58,376 bases of DNA from Gryllotalpicola ginsengisoli DSM 22003 (lineage in GTDB: Bacteria > Actinomycetota > Actinomycetes > Actinomycetales > Microbacteriaceae). Each line of letters opens with the position of its first letter. Position 1 is the first letter of the stretch. Made by a program: the position numbers and the translations under genes. Location of the stretch: the NCBI RefSeq assembly GCF_000419445.1, contig NZ_AULK01000010.1, forward strand, positions 1 to 58,376, given 5' to 3'. Under the pieces are notes generated by a model that ran no database searches, was not told the origin of the DNA, and saw only the letters and a list, made by a program, of their open reading frames with translations. Positions 35,500 to 44,800 of this stretch are shown here, in pieces.

Positions 35500-36864
35500 A
35501 TGGCCAAGCCCCAGACCTCGTTCACGTGCACGGAGTGCGGCTGGTCGACGTCGAAATGGGTGGGCCGCTGCGCCGAGTGCGGGCAGTGGAACACGGTCGT
35601 CGAGGCCGCGACGCCCACGGGAGTGCTGCGGGCGCTGAATCCGGTCGCGATCGGCGAGAACCGCCGTGCGCGGCCGATCGTCGAGATCGAGGCGGATGCG
35701 GCGAGCCACTGGCCGACCGGCATCGCAGAGTTCGACCGGGTGCTCGGCGGCGGCATCGTGCCCGGTGCCGCCGTGCTGCTCTCCGGCGAGCCGGGCGTGG
35801 GCAAGTCGACGCTGCTGCTCGAGGTGGCCTCGAAGGCCGCCGAGGCGTACGACCGGGTGCTGTACGTCAGCGCGGAGGAGAGCGCGAGCCAGGTGCGGCT
35901 GCGTGCCGAGCGCACCGGGGCGCTGCACGGCAACCTCTACCTCGCGGCCGAGACCGACCTCGCCACGATCGTCGCGCAGATCGACGCCGTGAAGCCGGGG
36001 CTCGTGATCGTCGACTCGGTGCAGACGGTGTCGAGCTCGGCGGTCGACGGTCTGGCCGGCGGGCCGGCACAGGTGCGCGAGGTGGCCGTCACGCTCATCC
36101 GCGTCGCCAAGGAGCGCGGCGTGCCCGTGCTGCTCGTCGGCCACGTGACGAAGGACGGCAACGTGGCGGGGCCGCGGCTGCTCGAGCATCTGGTCGACGT
36201 GGTGTGCCAGTTCGAGGGCGACCGGCAGACCCCGCTGCGGTTCGTGCGGGCGCTGAAGAACCGCTTCGGCCCGACCGACGAGGTGGGCTGCTTCGAGATG
36301 ACCGGCGACGGCATCGCCGAGGTGCCCGACCCGAGCGGGCTGTTCCTCTCCCGGTCGGTGATCCCCGTCTCCGGCACCTGCGTGACGATCGCGATGGAGG
36401 GGCGCCGGCCGCTGCCGGTCGAGATCCAGGCGCTCGTCATCCCGAGCGGTGCACCCAGCCCGAGGCGCGTCACGAGCGGCGTCGACCCGGCGCGGGTGGC
36501 GATGCTGATCGCGGTGCTCGACCGGCGCTACAAGCTGCACGAGCTGTCGAAGAGCGACGTCTACGTCTCGACCGTCGGCGGGGTGCGGGTCACCGAGCCG
36601 GCCGCCGACCTCGCCATCGCCCTCGCGATCGCCTCGGCGGTCACCGGCGGCACCGTCGCCAACGAGACCGCGGCGTTCGGCGAGATCAGCCTCGCCGGCG
36701 ACATCCGCCCCGCGCCCGCGTCGCGGCAGCGCGGCAGCGAGGCGAAACGGCTCGGGTTCACCACCCTGATCGACGCCGAGGCGCTGCACGTCAGCTTCGC
36801 GATCCCGAAGGCGCTCGACCAGTCCGACCGCCCGCACGGCCCCAAGCGCATTCCGCCGTTCTGA
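35500..36864 (+). CDS. radA: DNA repair protein RadA
   Basis: A 454-residue RecA-like helicase/branch-migration protein of homologous recombination. The N-terminal zinc finger is CTECGWSTSKWVGRCAECG, the Walker A is GEPGVGKSTLLLE, the RadA-specific motif ALKNRFGPTDEVG is present, and the C-terminal third is the Lon-like (S16) domain with AIALAIASAVTG and FGEISLAGDIRPA. All expected elements are in order. It is followed by the palindromic element at 36879-36966. Confidence 0.97.
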   Translation: MAKPQTSFTCTECGWSTSKWVGRCAECGQWNTVVEAATPTGVLRALNPVAIGENRRARPIVEIEADAASHWPTGIAEFDRVLGGGIVPGAAVLLSGEPGVGKSTLLLEVASKAAEAYDRVLYVSAEESASQVRLRAERTGALHGNLYLAAETDLATIVAQIDAVKPGLVIVDSVQTVSSSAVDGLAGGPAQVREVAVTLIRVAKERGVPVLLVGHVTKDGNVAGPRLLEHLVDVVCQFEGDRQTPLRFVRALKNRFGPTDEVGCFEMTGDGIAEVPDPSGLFLSRSVIPVSGTCVTIAMEGRRPLPVEIQALVIPSGAPSPRRVTSGVDPARVAMLIAVLDRRYKLHELSKSDVYVSTVGGVRVTEPAADLAIALAIASAVTGGTVANETAAFGEISLAGDIRPAPASRQRGSEAKRLGFTTLIDAEALHVSFAIPKALDQSDRPHGPKRIPPF

Positions 36865-36878
36865 TCCTCTTCGCGCCG

Positions 36879-36966
36879 CCTCGCGCCCGATCGCGCTACT
36901 CGCGCAGACTGGCGCGCCTCTCGGGAGAGGCGCGCCAGTACGTATGAGTAGCGCAACTGCGCGAGG
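36879..36966. repeat. Three-tier nested inverted repeat (extragenic palindromic element)
   Basis: Three concentric perfect stems: outer CCTCGCGC/GCGCGAGG (36879-36886/36959-36966), middle GCGCTACTC/GAGTAGCGC (36893-36901/36946-36954), inner ACTGGCGCGCCTCTC/GAGAGGCGCGCCAGT (36908-36922/36925-36939). Internal loops are 6/4 and 6/6 bases. The whole 88 bases can fold into one long hairpin. It lies 15 bases after the radA stop and about 100 before the PP2C gene. It may terminate radA, but the symmetry and length exceed an ordinary terminator and suggest a repetitive extragenic palindrome. Confidence 0.85.
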
Positions 36967-37069
36967 CCCGGGCGCCCCGGCCGGCGCCCCCATGGGGAGA
37001 GCTCCCCGTGCCCGCCGGCACCCCCGTTCGGGCTACGATGCCTAACACGAACCGCACGGGGGAGGTCGC

Positions 37070-37903
37070 ATGCCGTACACCGTCGATGTCAGCGCGCACA
37101 GCGACACCGGCCGTGTCCGTACGCTCAACGAGGACTCCTTCCTCGCGGCGGATCCGATGTTCTTCGTCGCCGACGGCATGGGCGGGCACGCCTTCGGCGA
37201 CCGGGCCAGCCAGGCGGCCGTCGCCGAGCTCGCGGCGCACGTCCCGCCGGGCAGCGAGGCCAGCCCCGACGATGTGCTCGCCGCGGTGCGTGCCGCCAAC
37301 TCGGCGGTGCGAGCGCTCTCCGGCGTCGACGACACAGGTCCCGCGGTCGCCGGCACCACGCTCACGGGCGTGGCGCGCGTCACCACCGGCGGCGCCGAGT
37401 TCTGGATGGTCGTGAACATCGGCGACTCCCGCGTCTACAGCTGGGACGGTCGCAAGCTCGCCCAGCTCACCGTCGACCACTCCGCCGTGCAGGAGCTCGT
37501 CGACGCCGGCGAGATCACCGCCGACGAGGCACTCGCGCATCCCGAGCGCAACGTGATCACGCGCGCGCTCGGCGCCGACGAGGACGCCGACGTCGACGTG
37601 TGGCTGCTGCCCGTGCGCAGCGTGCGCTCCTTCCTGATCTGCTCCGACGGCCTGACCAAAGAACTCCCCGAAGAGCGCATCGGCGCGATCCTCGCCGGCG
37701 ATGCCACGGGCGAGCACCACGAGGGCCACCCGCCGCGCCACACCGCCGAGCTGCTGGTCGAGGCGGCGGTCGAGGCCGGGGGCCACGACAACGTCACCGC
37801 GATCGTGGTTGAATGGCAGCCCGAAGGGGCCGAGGGCGCCGACGAGACACGCGAGCGCGACGAGCTTCCGGGGATGCTCGAAGAGACCTGGCCGAGGGGG
37901 TAA
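37070..37903 (+). CDS. PP2C-family Ser/Thr protein phosphatase (PstP-like)
   Basis: A 277-residue soluble PPM phosphatase. Motifs: GRVRTLNEDSFLA, FFVADGMGGHAFGD (metal-binding Asp), NIGDSRVYSWDG, ICSDGLTKELPEE and GGHDNVTAIVVEW. All metal-binding Asp are present. It lacks the C-terminal membrane segment of mycobacterial PstP. It heads the kinase/FHA locus and probably dephosphorylates the kinase and FHA partners. A TACGAT -10-like hexamer is at 37034-37039 and GGGGGAGG precedes the ATG; the next gene begins four bases after its stop. Confidence 0.93.
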   Translation: MPYTVDVSAHSDTGRVRTLNEDSFLAADPMFFVADGMGGHAFGDRASQAAVAELAAHVPPGSEASPDDVLAAVRAANSAVRALSGVDDTGPAVAGTTLTGVARVTTGGAEFWMVVNIGDSRVYSWDGRKLAQLTVDHSAVQELVDAGEITADEALAHPERNVITRALGADEDADVDVWLLPVRSVRSFLICSDGLTKELPEERIGAILAGDATGEHHEGHPPRHTAELLVEAAVEAGGHDNVTAIVVEWQPEGAEGADETRERDELPGMLEETWPRG

Positions 37904-37907
37904 GGCT

Positions 37908-39386
37908 GTGCTCAAGGTGCGCGCGACCGCGCCCGGCGGGTGGCTCGTGATCGCCGTCCCCGGCGTGGGGCTGATGCTCGAGTCGCCTGCGGAGACGCCC
38001 TGGGACGTCGAAGCGCTGATGGCCGCGCTGCGCTCCCCGCAGCGCATCCCCGAGACGCTGGGGCTGCTGACCGCCCGCGGCTTCGCCGCGATGCCCGCCT
38101 TCGCCCTCGTCGCGCTCACCGCGTCCGGCACCGCCCACTACGTCGTACGCGGTACCGTCACCGTCGAACTGCAGACCGCCGACGGGCCGCGCAGCGCCGA
38201 CGGCTCCGGCATCTCCACCTGGCGCGAGCTCGCCGCCGACGACGTCAGCGCCTTCCGCGTCGCGCCGGCCGGAGCGGGCGGCGGCGGTCCGCTGCTCCCG
38301 CTCGCCGAGGGCGCCGCCTGGGGCGACCTGGTCGAATTCCACATGCCCGGCACCGCAGCGGGCGCGAGCACGGATGCCTCGGCCGCAAGCACCCCGACCG
38401 CAGCCGCCCCTCCTGCCACGGAGGCGGCGCCCGCGACAGCACCCGCCGCATCCGGCGCCCGCGCCGCAGCCGCTCCCGCCGCAGCACCGGGGCCCGCCGC
38501 AGCACCTGCGCCTGGCGCATCCGTACCCGCTGCGCCCGCGCCGGCGAGCGCTCGCGAGCCCGAGCTCACGCCCGCGCCCGAGGCCATGACAGACGCGTCG
38601 CACGACACGATGCTGCCGCCCGAACTCGAGGCGACGACGGTGGTGCCGCACGTTCCGGCCGGCCCGCGCGCCGACGCTCCGGCGGCGAGCGCCCCGGCGC
38701 CCACCTCGCCCACCCGCATCCAGCCGCCGCCCGCGGCCGATGCCCCGCCGACCGATTCCGACACCTACGACCACCTCTTCGGCGCCACCATCATGAAGAG
38801 CGTCGAGACGGCCGCGGTGCGCCCGGCGGAGGAGGACGAGGAGGACGCCGACAAGACGGCGGCCCCGCCGCCCGAGCCGTCGGCCGAGCCGCAGGCCGGC
38901 GACGCGGGCGACCACGACGGGATGACGATGATGTCCGGCGACATCGCCGAGCTGCGCCGCCGCGCCGCGGCCGGCGCCTCGCACCACGACGCCGCCGACG
39001 AGCCGTCCCACGGCCGTCCCGCCGAGCCGCAGTTCCGGCTCGAGTTCGCCGACGGCGCGGTCGAGGAGCTCGACCGGCCGGTCATCGTCGGGCGCGCCCC
39101 GAGCGCGTCGAAGGTGGCGGGCAACCAGGTGCCCCGGCTGCTCACGGTCGGCGCGGGCGACCCCGACATCTCGCGCAGCCACGTGCGGTTCACCGTCGAG
39201 GGCGGCACCGTCGTGATCACCGACCTCAACTCGCGCAACGGCACCCTGATGACCCTGCCCGGCCGCCCCGCCCAGCGCCTGCGCGGCGGCGAGCCGGCGT
39301 CGGCCCTGGCCGGCACCGTGGTCGACCTCGGCGGCGGCATCGTCATCACCGTCACCGACGCGGGATCGGCGGCCGGCACCCGATGA
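37908..39386 (+). CDS. FHA-domain protein with Ala/Pro-rich linker
   Basis: A 492-residue protein starting at GTG 37908, four bases after the phosphatase stop. The N-terminal about 150 residues form a compact domain I do not recognise (LKVRATAPGGWLVIAVPGVG, FEFHMPGT-like end), a long Ala/Pro-rich disordered linker follows, and the C-terminal FHA domain (about residues 375-480) has all phospho-Thr-binding elements: VIVGRAPSA, ISRSHVRFTV and TDLNSRNGTLM. Acidic DEEDEEDADKTA and Thr-containing stretches in the linker could be phosphorylated by the neighbouring kinase. The stop overlaps the kinase ATG (ATGA). Confidence 0.85.
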   Translation: MLKVRATAPGGWLVIAVPGVGLMLESPAETPWDVEALMAALRSPQRIPETLGLLTARGFAAMPAFALVALTASGTAHYVVRGTVTVELQTADGPRSADGSGISTWRELAADDVSAFRVAPAGAGGGGPLLPLAEGAAWGDLVEFHMPGTAAGASTDASAASTPTAAAPPATEAAPATAPAASGARAAAAPAAAPGPAAAPAPGASVPAAPAPASAREPELTPAPEAMTDASHDTMLPPELEATTVVPHVPAGPRADAPAASAPAPTSPTRIQPPPAADAPPTDSDTYDHLFGATIMKSVETAAVRPAEEDEEDADKTAAPPPEPSAEPQAGDAGDHDGMTMMSGDIAELRRRAAAGASHHDAADEPSHGRPAEPQFRLEFADGAVEELDRPVIVGRAPSASKVAGNQVPRLLTVGAGDPDISRSHVRFTVEGGTVVITDLNSRNGTLMTLPGRPAQRLRGGEPASALAGTVVDLGGGIVITVTDAGSAAGTR

Positions 39387-41062
39387 GGCGCTCCGTCACG
39401 GCTCCCCCCGAGATCCCGGGGCTCGAGTACACCCGCCTGCTCGGCTCGGGCGGATTCGCCGACGTGTTCCTCTACAAGCAGCAGCTGCCCCGGCGCGACG
39501 TCGCCGTCAAGGTGCTGCTGGTCGACGACATCGACGCCGGGGCGCGCGAGCGGTTCGTCGCCGAGGCGAACGTGATGGCGCGGCTGTCGGCGCATCCGTA
39601 CATCGTGACGATCTACCACGCCGACATCGCCGGGAACCGGCCGTACTTCGTCATGGAGTACTGCCCCGGTCCGAGCCTCGCCGATCGCTACAAGGCGAAG
39701 GTGCTCGACGTGCCCGACGCGCTGCGCACGGGCATCCGGGTCGGCAGCGCGGTCGCCGCGGCCCACGCCGCGGGCATCCTGCACCGCGACATCAAGCCGG
39801 CCAACGTGCTCACCAACGGCTTCGGCTGGCCGGCGCTGACCGACTTCGGCATCGCCTCGACCCTCGAGGGCGAGGTGCCCGCGCACACCACGACGACCCT
39901 CGGCTCGGTGCGCCGGGGCGACGCGAGCGCCACTGGGAACACGGGCAGCGCGAGCGTCGGACTCAGCGTGCCCTGGTCGCCGCCGGAGATGTTCGAGGAC
40001 GACCCCGACCCCGACGTGCGCAGCGACGTCTTCTCGCTCGCCGCGACGATCCACACGGTGCTCGCCGGCCGCACGCCCTTCGAGGTGCCGGGCCGCTCGA
40101 ACGGCACGCTCGACATCATCGGCCGCATCGAGCGCGGCGCGATCACGCCGATCGACCGTCCCGACATCCCGCGCTCCCTGACCGCCGTGCTCGCCAAGGG
40201 CATGGCGCCGCGCCGCGCCGACCGGTACCAGGACGTCGTGCAGTTCGTGCGCGCCCTGCAGCGCGTCGAGCTCGAGCTCGGCTACGCCCCCACCGGCATC
40301 GACCTGCCCAACCTCGGCGGGCAGGACACCGAGCGCCCCGCCGACGGCGGCGCCGACGAGACCCGCATGCGCCCCATCGCCACCGTCGAGGCGCAGCCGC
40401 GCCCCGCCCCGGCGCCGATCGGCGCCCCGCCGAAGGCGGCACCGAAGGCGGCGCCGAAAGCGGCACCCGGCCGGGCGCCGAAAGGATCGCCCGCGCCGGC
40501 CGGCGAGGTCGAGCCGACCCGGCTGCGCGGGGTGGTGCCGGTCGTCGAGGAGGCGCCGGTCGCCGAGACCGTCATGCGGCCGCGGCGCACCGCGACCGAC
40601 ACGGAGCCGGAAGCCGCGCCCGAGGCATCCGAGCCCGATGCCGCGCCGCCCTCGCGGCGCACCGCGATCCTGCTCTCGGTGTCGGGCGCGATCGTCGCCG
40701 CCGGCGTGGCCGCGGTGCTGATCGCGACGCTCGGCGGCGGCGACTCCGCGCCGAAGCCCACGCATTCGGCGGCGGCCTCCGACGGCGGCGGTCTGCAGGT
40801 GCAGGTCGTGCCCGACCCCAAGCCGGGCAAGGTGACCCGCAGCGCCGACGGCAAGACGGTCACCTTCACCTGGAAGAACCCCTCCCCCGAGCCCGGCGAC
40901 AAGTACCAGTGGTCGGTCGTGGCCACGAACATCGACATCCAGACCGCCTCCACCCCCCAGGCGATCGTGAGGAACGTCGACCCGAAGGTGCAGACGTGCA
41001 TCCAGGTGCGCATCCTGCGCAGCGGTCGGACCTCCTCCAATCCCCTGAAGGAGTGCACGTGA
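39383..41062 (+). CDS. Transmembrane Ser/Thr protein kinase with external FN3-like domain
   Basis: A 559-residue Hanks-type kinase. P-loop GSGGFADVFL, Lys43 in VAVKVLL, catalytic loop HRDIKPANV with Asp136, LTDFGIAS and the PPEM APE-equivalent motif are intact. A Pro/Ala/Lys-rich juxtamembrane linker (PPKAAPKAAPKAAP) leads to one membrane helix (AILLSVSGAIVAAGVAAVLI, about residues 434-453), and about 100 outside residues resemble a fibronectin-III domain (KVTRSADGKTVTFTWKNPSP, CIQVRIL). The outside domain could sense or bind the giant surface proteins encoded downstream. Start and stop both overlap neighbours (ATGA and GTGA), showing co-translation with the two FHA genes. Confidence 0.93.
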   Translation: MRRSVTAPPEIPGLEYTRLLGSGGFADVFLYKQQLPRRDVAVKVLLVDDIDAGARERFVAEANVMARLSAHPYIVTIYHADIAGNRPYFVMEYCPGPSLADRYKAKVLDVPDALRTGIRVGSAVAAAHAAGILHRDIKPANVLTNGFGWPALTDFGIASTLEGEVPAHTTTTLGSVRRGDASATGNTGSASVGLSVPWSPPEMFEDDPDPDVRSDVFSLAATIHTVLAGRTPFEVPGRSNGTLDIIGRIERGAITPIDRPDIPRSLTAVLAKGMAPRRADRYQDVVQFVRALQRVELELGYAPTGIDLPNLGGQDTERPADGGADETRMRPIATVEAQPRPAPAPIGAPPKAAPKAAPKAAPGRAPKGSPAPAGEVEPTRLRGVVPVVEEAPVAETVMRPRRTATDTEPEAAPEASEPDAAPPSRRTAILLSVSGAIVAAGVAAVLIATLGGGDSAPKPTHSAAASDGGGLQVQVVPDPKPGKVTRSADGKTVTFTWKNPSPEPGDKYQWSVVATNIDIQTASTPQAIVRNVDPKVQTCIQVRILRSGRTSSNPLKECT

Positions 41063-41775
41063 GCGGACTTCGCATCGAATACTGCGGCGAGTGGTACGAC
41101 GTCGACCCCGAGACGCCGTTCTCGGTGGGCCGCGAAGCCGACCTCTCCATCGACGAGAACCCCTACCTGCACCGCCACTTCCTCTCCCTCTACCAGGAGC
41201 AGGAGCTGTGGTGGATCGCGAACGTGGGCAACCTGCTCACCGCGACGGTGACGGATGCCTCGGGCACGGTGCAGGCGTGGCTCGCGCCCGGCGCTCGCCT
41301 GCCCATCGTCTTCCAGAAGATGCACGTCATGTTCAGCGCCGGGTCGACCACCTACGACTTCACCGTCTACGCCGACGGGAACGTGTACGAGACCTCCTCG
41401 GTGAACCTGCGCCAGGCCGGCACCACCACGATGCTGCCGGTCACGCTCACCCCGAGCCAGCGGCTGCTGATCCTGTCGCTGGCCGAGGGGGTGCTCACCG
41501 AGCGCATCCCCGGCCGGGGCACCGTGCCCACCTCCGCCGAGGCGGCCGCCCGGCTCGGCTGGAGCATGACGCGGTTCAACCGCAAGCTCGACAACGTGTG
41601 CGACAAGCTCGACAAGCTGGGCGTCGCGGGCCTGCGCGGCGGCCCCGGCAAGCTCGCCACCGGCCGCCGCGCCCGGCTCGTCGAATACGCCGTCGCGACG
41701 CACCTGGTCGGAGTCGAAGACCTTCCGCTGCTCGACGCCCCGCGCGTCGAGCACGAGTCGGCCGATGGTGACTAG
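41059..41775 (+). CDS. FHA-like domain fused to a helix-turn-helix-like C-terminus
   Basis: A 238-residue protein starting at GTG 41059 inside the kinase stop. Residues 1-100 look like a divergent FHA fold (FSVGREADLSIDENPYLHRH, WWIANVGN; the SxxH motif is LHRH). The C-terminal 95 residues (LTPSQRLLILSLAEGVLTER, TSAEAAARLGWSMTRFNRKL, DNVCDKLDKLGVAGL) have the pattern of a winged helix-turn-helix. That makes it a candidate phosphopeptide-responsive DNA-binding regulator for the giant genes that follow, although the HTH might be structural. A gap of 75 bases separates it from the first giant gene. Confidence 0.7.
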   Translation: MSGLRIEYCGEWYDVDPETPFSVGREADLSIDENPYLHRHFLSLYQEQELWWIANVGNLLTATVTDASGTVQAWLAPGARLPIVFQKMHVMFSAGSTTYDFTVYADGNVYETSSVNLRQAGTTTMLPVTLTPSQRLLILSLAEGVLTERIPGRGTVPTSAEAAARLGWSMTRFNRKLDNVCDKLDKLGVAGLRGGPGKLATGRRARLVEYAVATHLVGVEDLPLLDAPRVEHESADGD

Positions 41776-41850
41776 TACCCATGGCTGGCCCGCGCCGGTC
41801 TCGTCTACGGTGCTGCCTGGGTGCGAGAACGCACCACCTGCGGGGGAGTC

Positions 41851-44800
41851 ATGGCGGCTGACGTGATGGGATGGCTGCGGCGTCGCAAGGCCGTCGCCTC
41901 GGCCGTCGCGATCGCCGTGCTGGCCGGCGTGCCCATCACCGTCGCGTCGATGTACAAGGGCTTCCCCGTCGCCGACCTCGACCTGAACGCCCTCGACGTC
42001 TGGGTGACCGCGGGCGACCAGCTGCTCGGCGGCCGGCTCAACCACCAGATCGACGACCTCGACGCCGTCGTCTCCGGCGCATCCTCCGACCTCGACGTGC
42101 TGCAGGACAGCAACGACTACTTCCTGGCCGACAGCTCGCAGGGCACCGTGCAGCGCATCGACCCCGCCTACGTCAGCCTCTCCGACCAGATCACCATCCC
42201 CAAGGACTCGTGGGTCGGCTACGGCGGCGACACCATGGCGATCCTCGCCCCCGACGGGCGGCTGTGGACGATCGGCACCGCCGACCGGCTCGAGTTCAAC
42301 GCCGCCAAGACGACCCCCTCGGCGAAGCTCGGCAAGGGCGCCGTGGCGGTCGTCGCCAAGACCGGAGAGGTCTTCGCCGTCTCGCCCGATCGGGACGAGC
42401 TGGCGACGGTGGCGAGACCCGGCAAGGCCGCGCAGATCACCGCGTTCGACGTCGAGGACGACGCGCAGCTGAGCGCCGTCGGCGACACCGCGGTCGTGCT
42501 CGACAAGGGCGGGCAGCGGCTGCGCACGCCCGATCGCACCCTGAAGGCGCCGTCGGGCGGGCTGAAGCTGCAGCAGCCGAGCGCCGCCTCCGACGTGGTG
42601 CTGGTGGCCGGGGCATCCGATCTCTATCGCGTGCCGCTCTCGGGCGGCGCGGCGACCGCGGTGCCCTCCGGCGGCACGGAGCCCTCGTCGGTCACCGCCG
42701 ACCAGGTGCCCGCGCCTGTGCAGGTCGACGGCTGCGACTACGCGGCGTGGTCGGCCAACACCCGCTACGTGTACGCGTGCACCGGATCCGATCCCGTCGC
42801 GGTGCAGATCCCCGAGCAGAAGACGGCCGCGCAGCTGGAATTCCGGGTGAACCACGGCGTGGTCGCGCTCAACGACGTGCGCAGCGGGGACGCCTGGGTG
42901 GCGACGAAGACGCTCAAGCTGGTCAACGACTGGTCGACGCTGACGCCCGACAAGAAGGAACAGAAGAAGAGCGACAAGGGCGAGGTGCAGCCCGTCAAGC
43001 GCAGCTACCAGGACATGGTGGCCAAGCGCGGCACGACCAACACCCGGCCCGATGCGCAGGACGACGACTTCGGAGTGCGCCAGGGGCGGGCGACGCTGCT
43101 GCCGGTGCTCGACAACGACCAGGACGAGGACGGCGACGTGCTCACCGTGGCCGACACCGACCCGAGCCAGCTGAGCGCGTCGGTCGGCACGCTCGACCTC
43201 GTCGACGGCGGCCGGGCCCTGCAGTACACGCCCGCGCCCGGCTTCACCGGGGGCTTCTCCTTCCACTACACGGTCACCGACGGCCGGTCCGGCGGCGAGG
43301 ACACGGCGACCGTGCACGTCACCATCCACGCCTCGGCGGTGAACGCGGCGCCCGTGCAGAACCGCGAGAGCCAGACCGACGTCGAGGCCGGGCAGACGGC
43401 GACGTACAACGTGCTGCAGGACTGGATCGACCCCGACGGCGACGGCATCTACCTCGACAGCGTCACCCCGAGCACCTCGAACGACGTGTCGTTCACCCCA
43501 GACGGCGAGATCAGCTTCACCGCCAAGTCCGGCGAGTTGGGCTCGCGCACGGTGGACTTCGTCGTCTCCGACGGGTCGAAGAAGGCGCAGGGCACCCTCG
43601 AGGTCGACGTGAAGGCCAAGGGCAGCCTGAAACCGGTCGCCGTGCCCGACTTCGCCGAGGCGACCCTCGGCCGGGCGCTCACGCTCGACCCGCTGGAGAA
43701 CGACGAGTCGCCGTCGGGCGCCTCGCTCGACCTGGTCAGCGCCGACCCCGGCGACACGCCGCTCGAGATCAGCGTCGACGAAGACGCGGGCACGCTGCGG
43801 ATCACCGGCACGCAGACCGGCACCTACTACTTCACCTACCAGCTCGCCGCCGGGTCCAGCGACACCGTCGACGGGCTCGTGCGCGTCGACGTCGTCGAAC
43901 CCGAGAAGACGGATGCGCCGCCGCTCGCCGTCAACGACGTCGCCTACGTGCACCCCGCCCAGACCACCGAGGTCGCCCCGCTCGACAACGACGTCTCCCC
44001 CTCCGGCCGGGTGCTCGCCGTGCGCTCGGTCACCGGCGGCGACGACGCCACCGCGCTCAACATCCAGCTGCTGGACAACACGGTCGTGCGGATCACCTCG
44101 CCCGGCGTGCTGGAGAAGCAGGTGCAGCTGAGCTACGAGCTCTCCGACGGGCTGAAGACCGTGACGGGCACCATCACGGTCGTGCCGGTCGCGCCGCTCG
44201 TGAACTACCAGCCGCCCGTGGCGGTGACCGACGCCGTCAACGTGCGCGCCGGCGACATCGCCACCGTCGACGTGCTCGACAACGACTACTCCCCCGACGA
44301 CCAGCCGTTCTCGCTGCAGCCGACGCTGGTGTCGACCAAGCGCGCCGGCGGCTCGGCCTTCGTCAGCGGCGACACGGTGCGCTACCTCGCCCCGGAGAAG
44401 GCGGGCACCTACGAGGTCACCTACCGCATCGAGGACGAGCACGACCAGACCGACACCGCGGAAGTGATCTTCCAGGTGCTGCCCGACGGCTCCAGCGACC
44501 GCGCGCCCGAACCGCAGACCCTCACCGCGCGTGCGTTCGCCGGCAGCGCCATCCCGATCACCGTGCCGCTGAACGGCATCGACCCCGACGGCGACTCGGT
44601 GTTCTTCGACGGGGTCACCGACGAGCCCGAGCTGGGCCGCGTCACCGGGACGACGGCGACCGGCTTCGTCTACGAGGCGGCCGCATCGGATGCCGGCACC
44701 GACGAGTTCCACTACCAGGTGGAGGACACCCACGGGAAGACCGCGACGGGGGTCATCCGCATCGCGGTCATCCCGCGCCCGACCTCGCTGCAGCCGCCGA

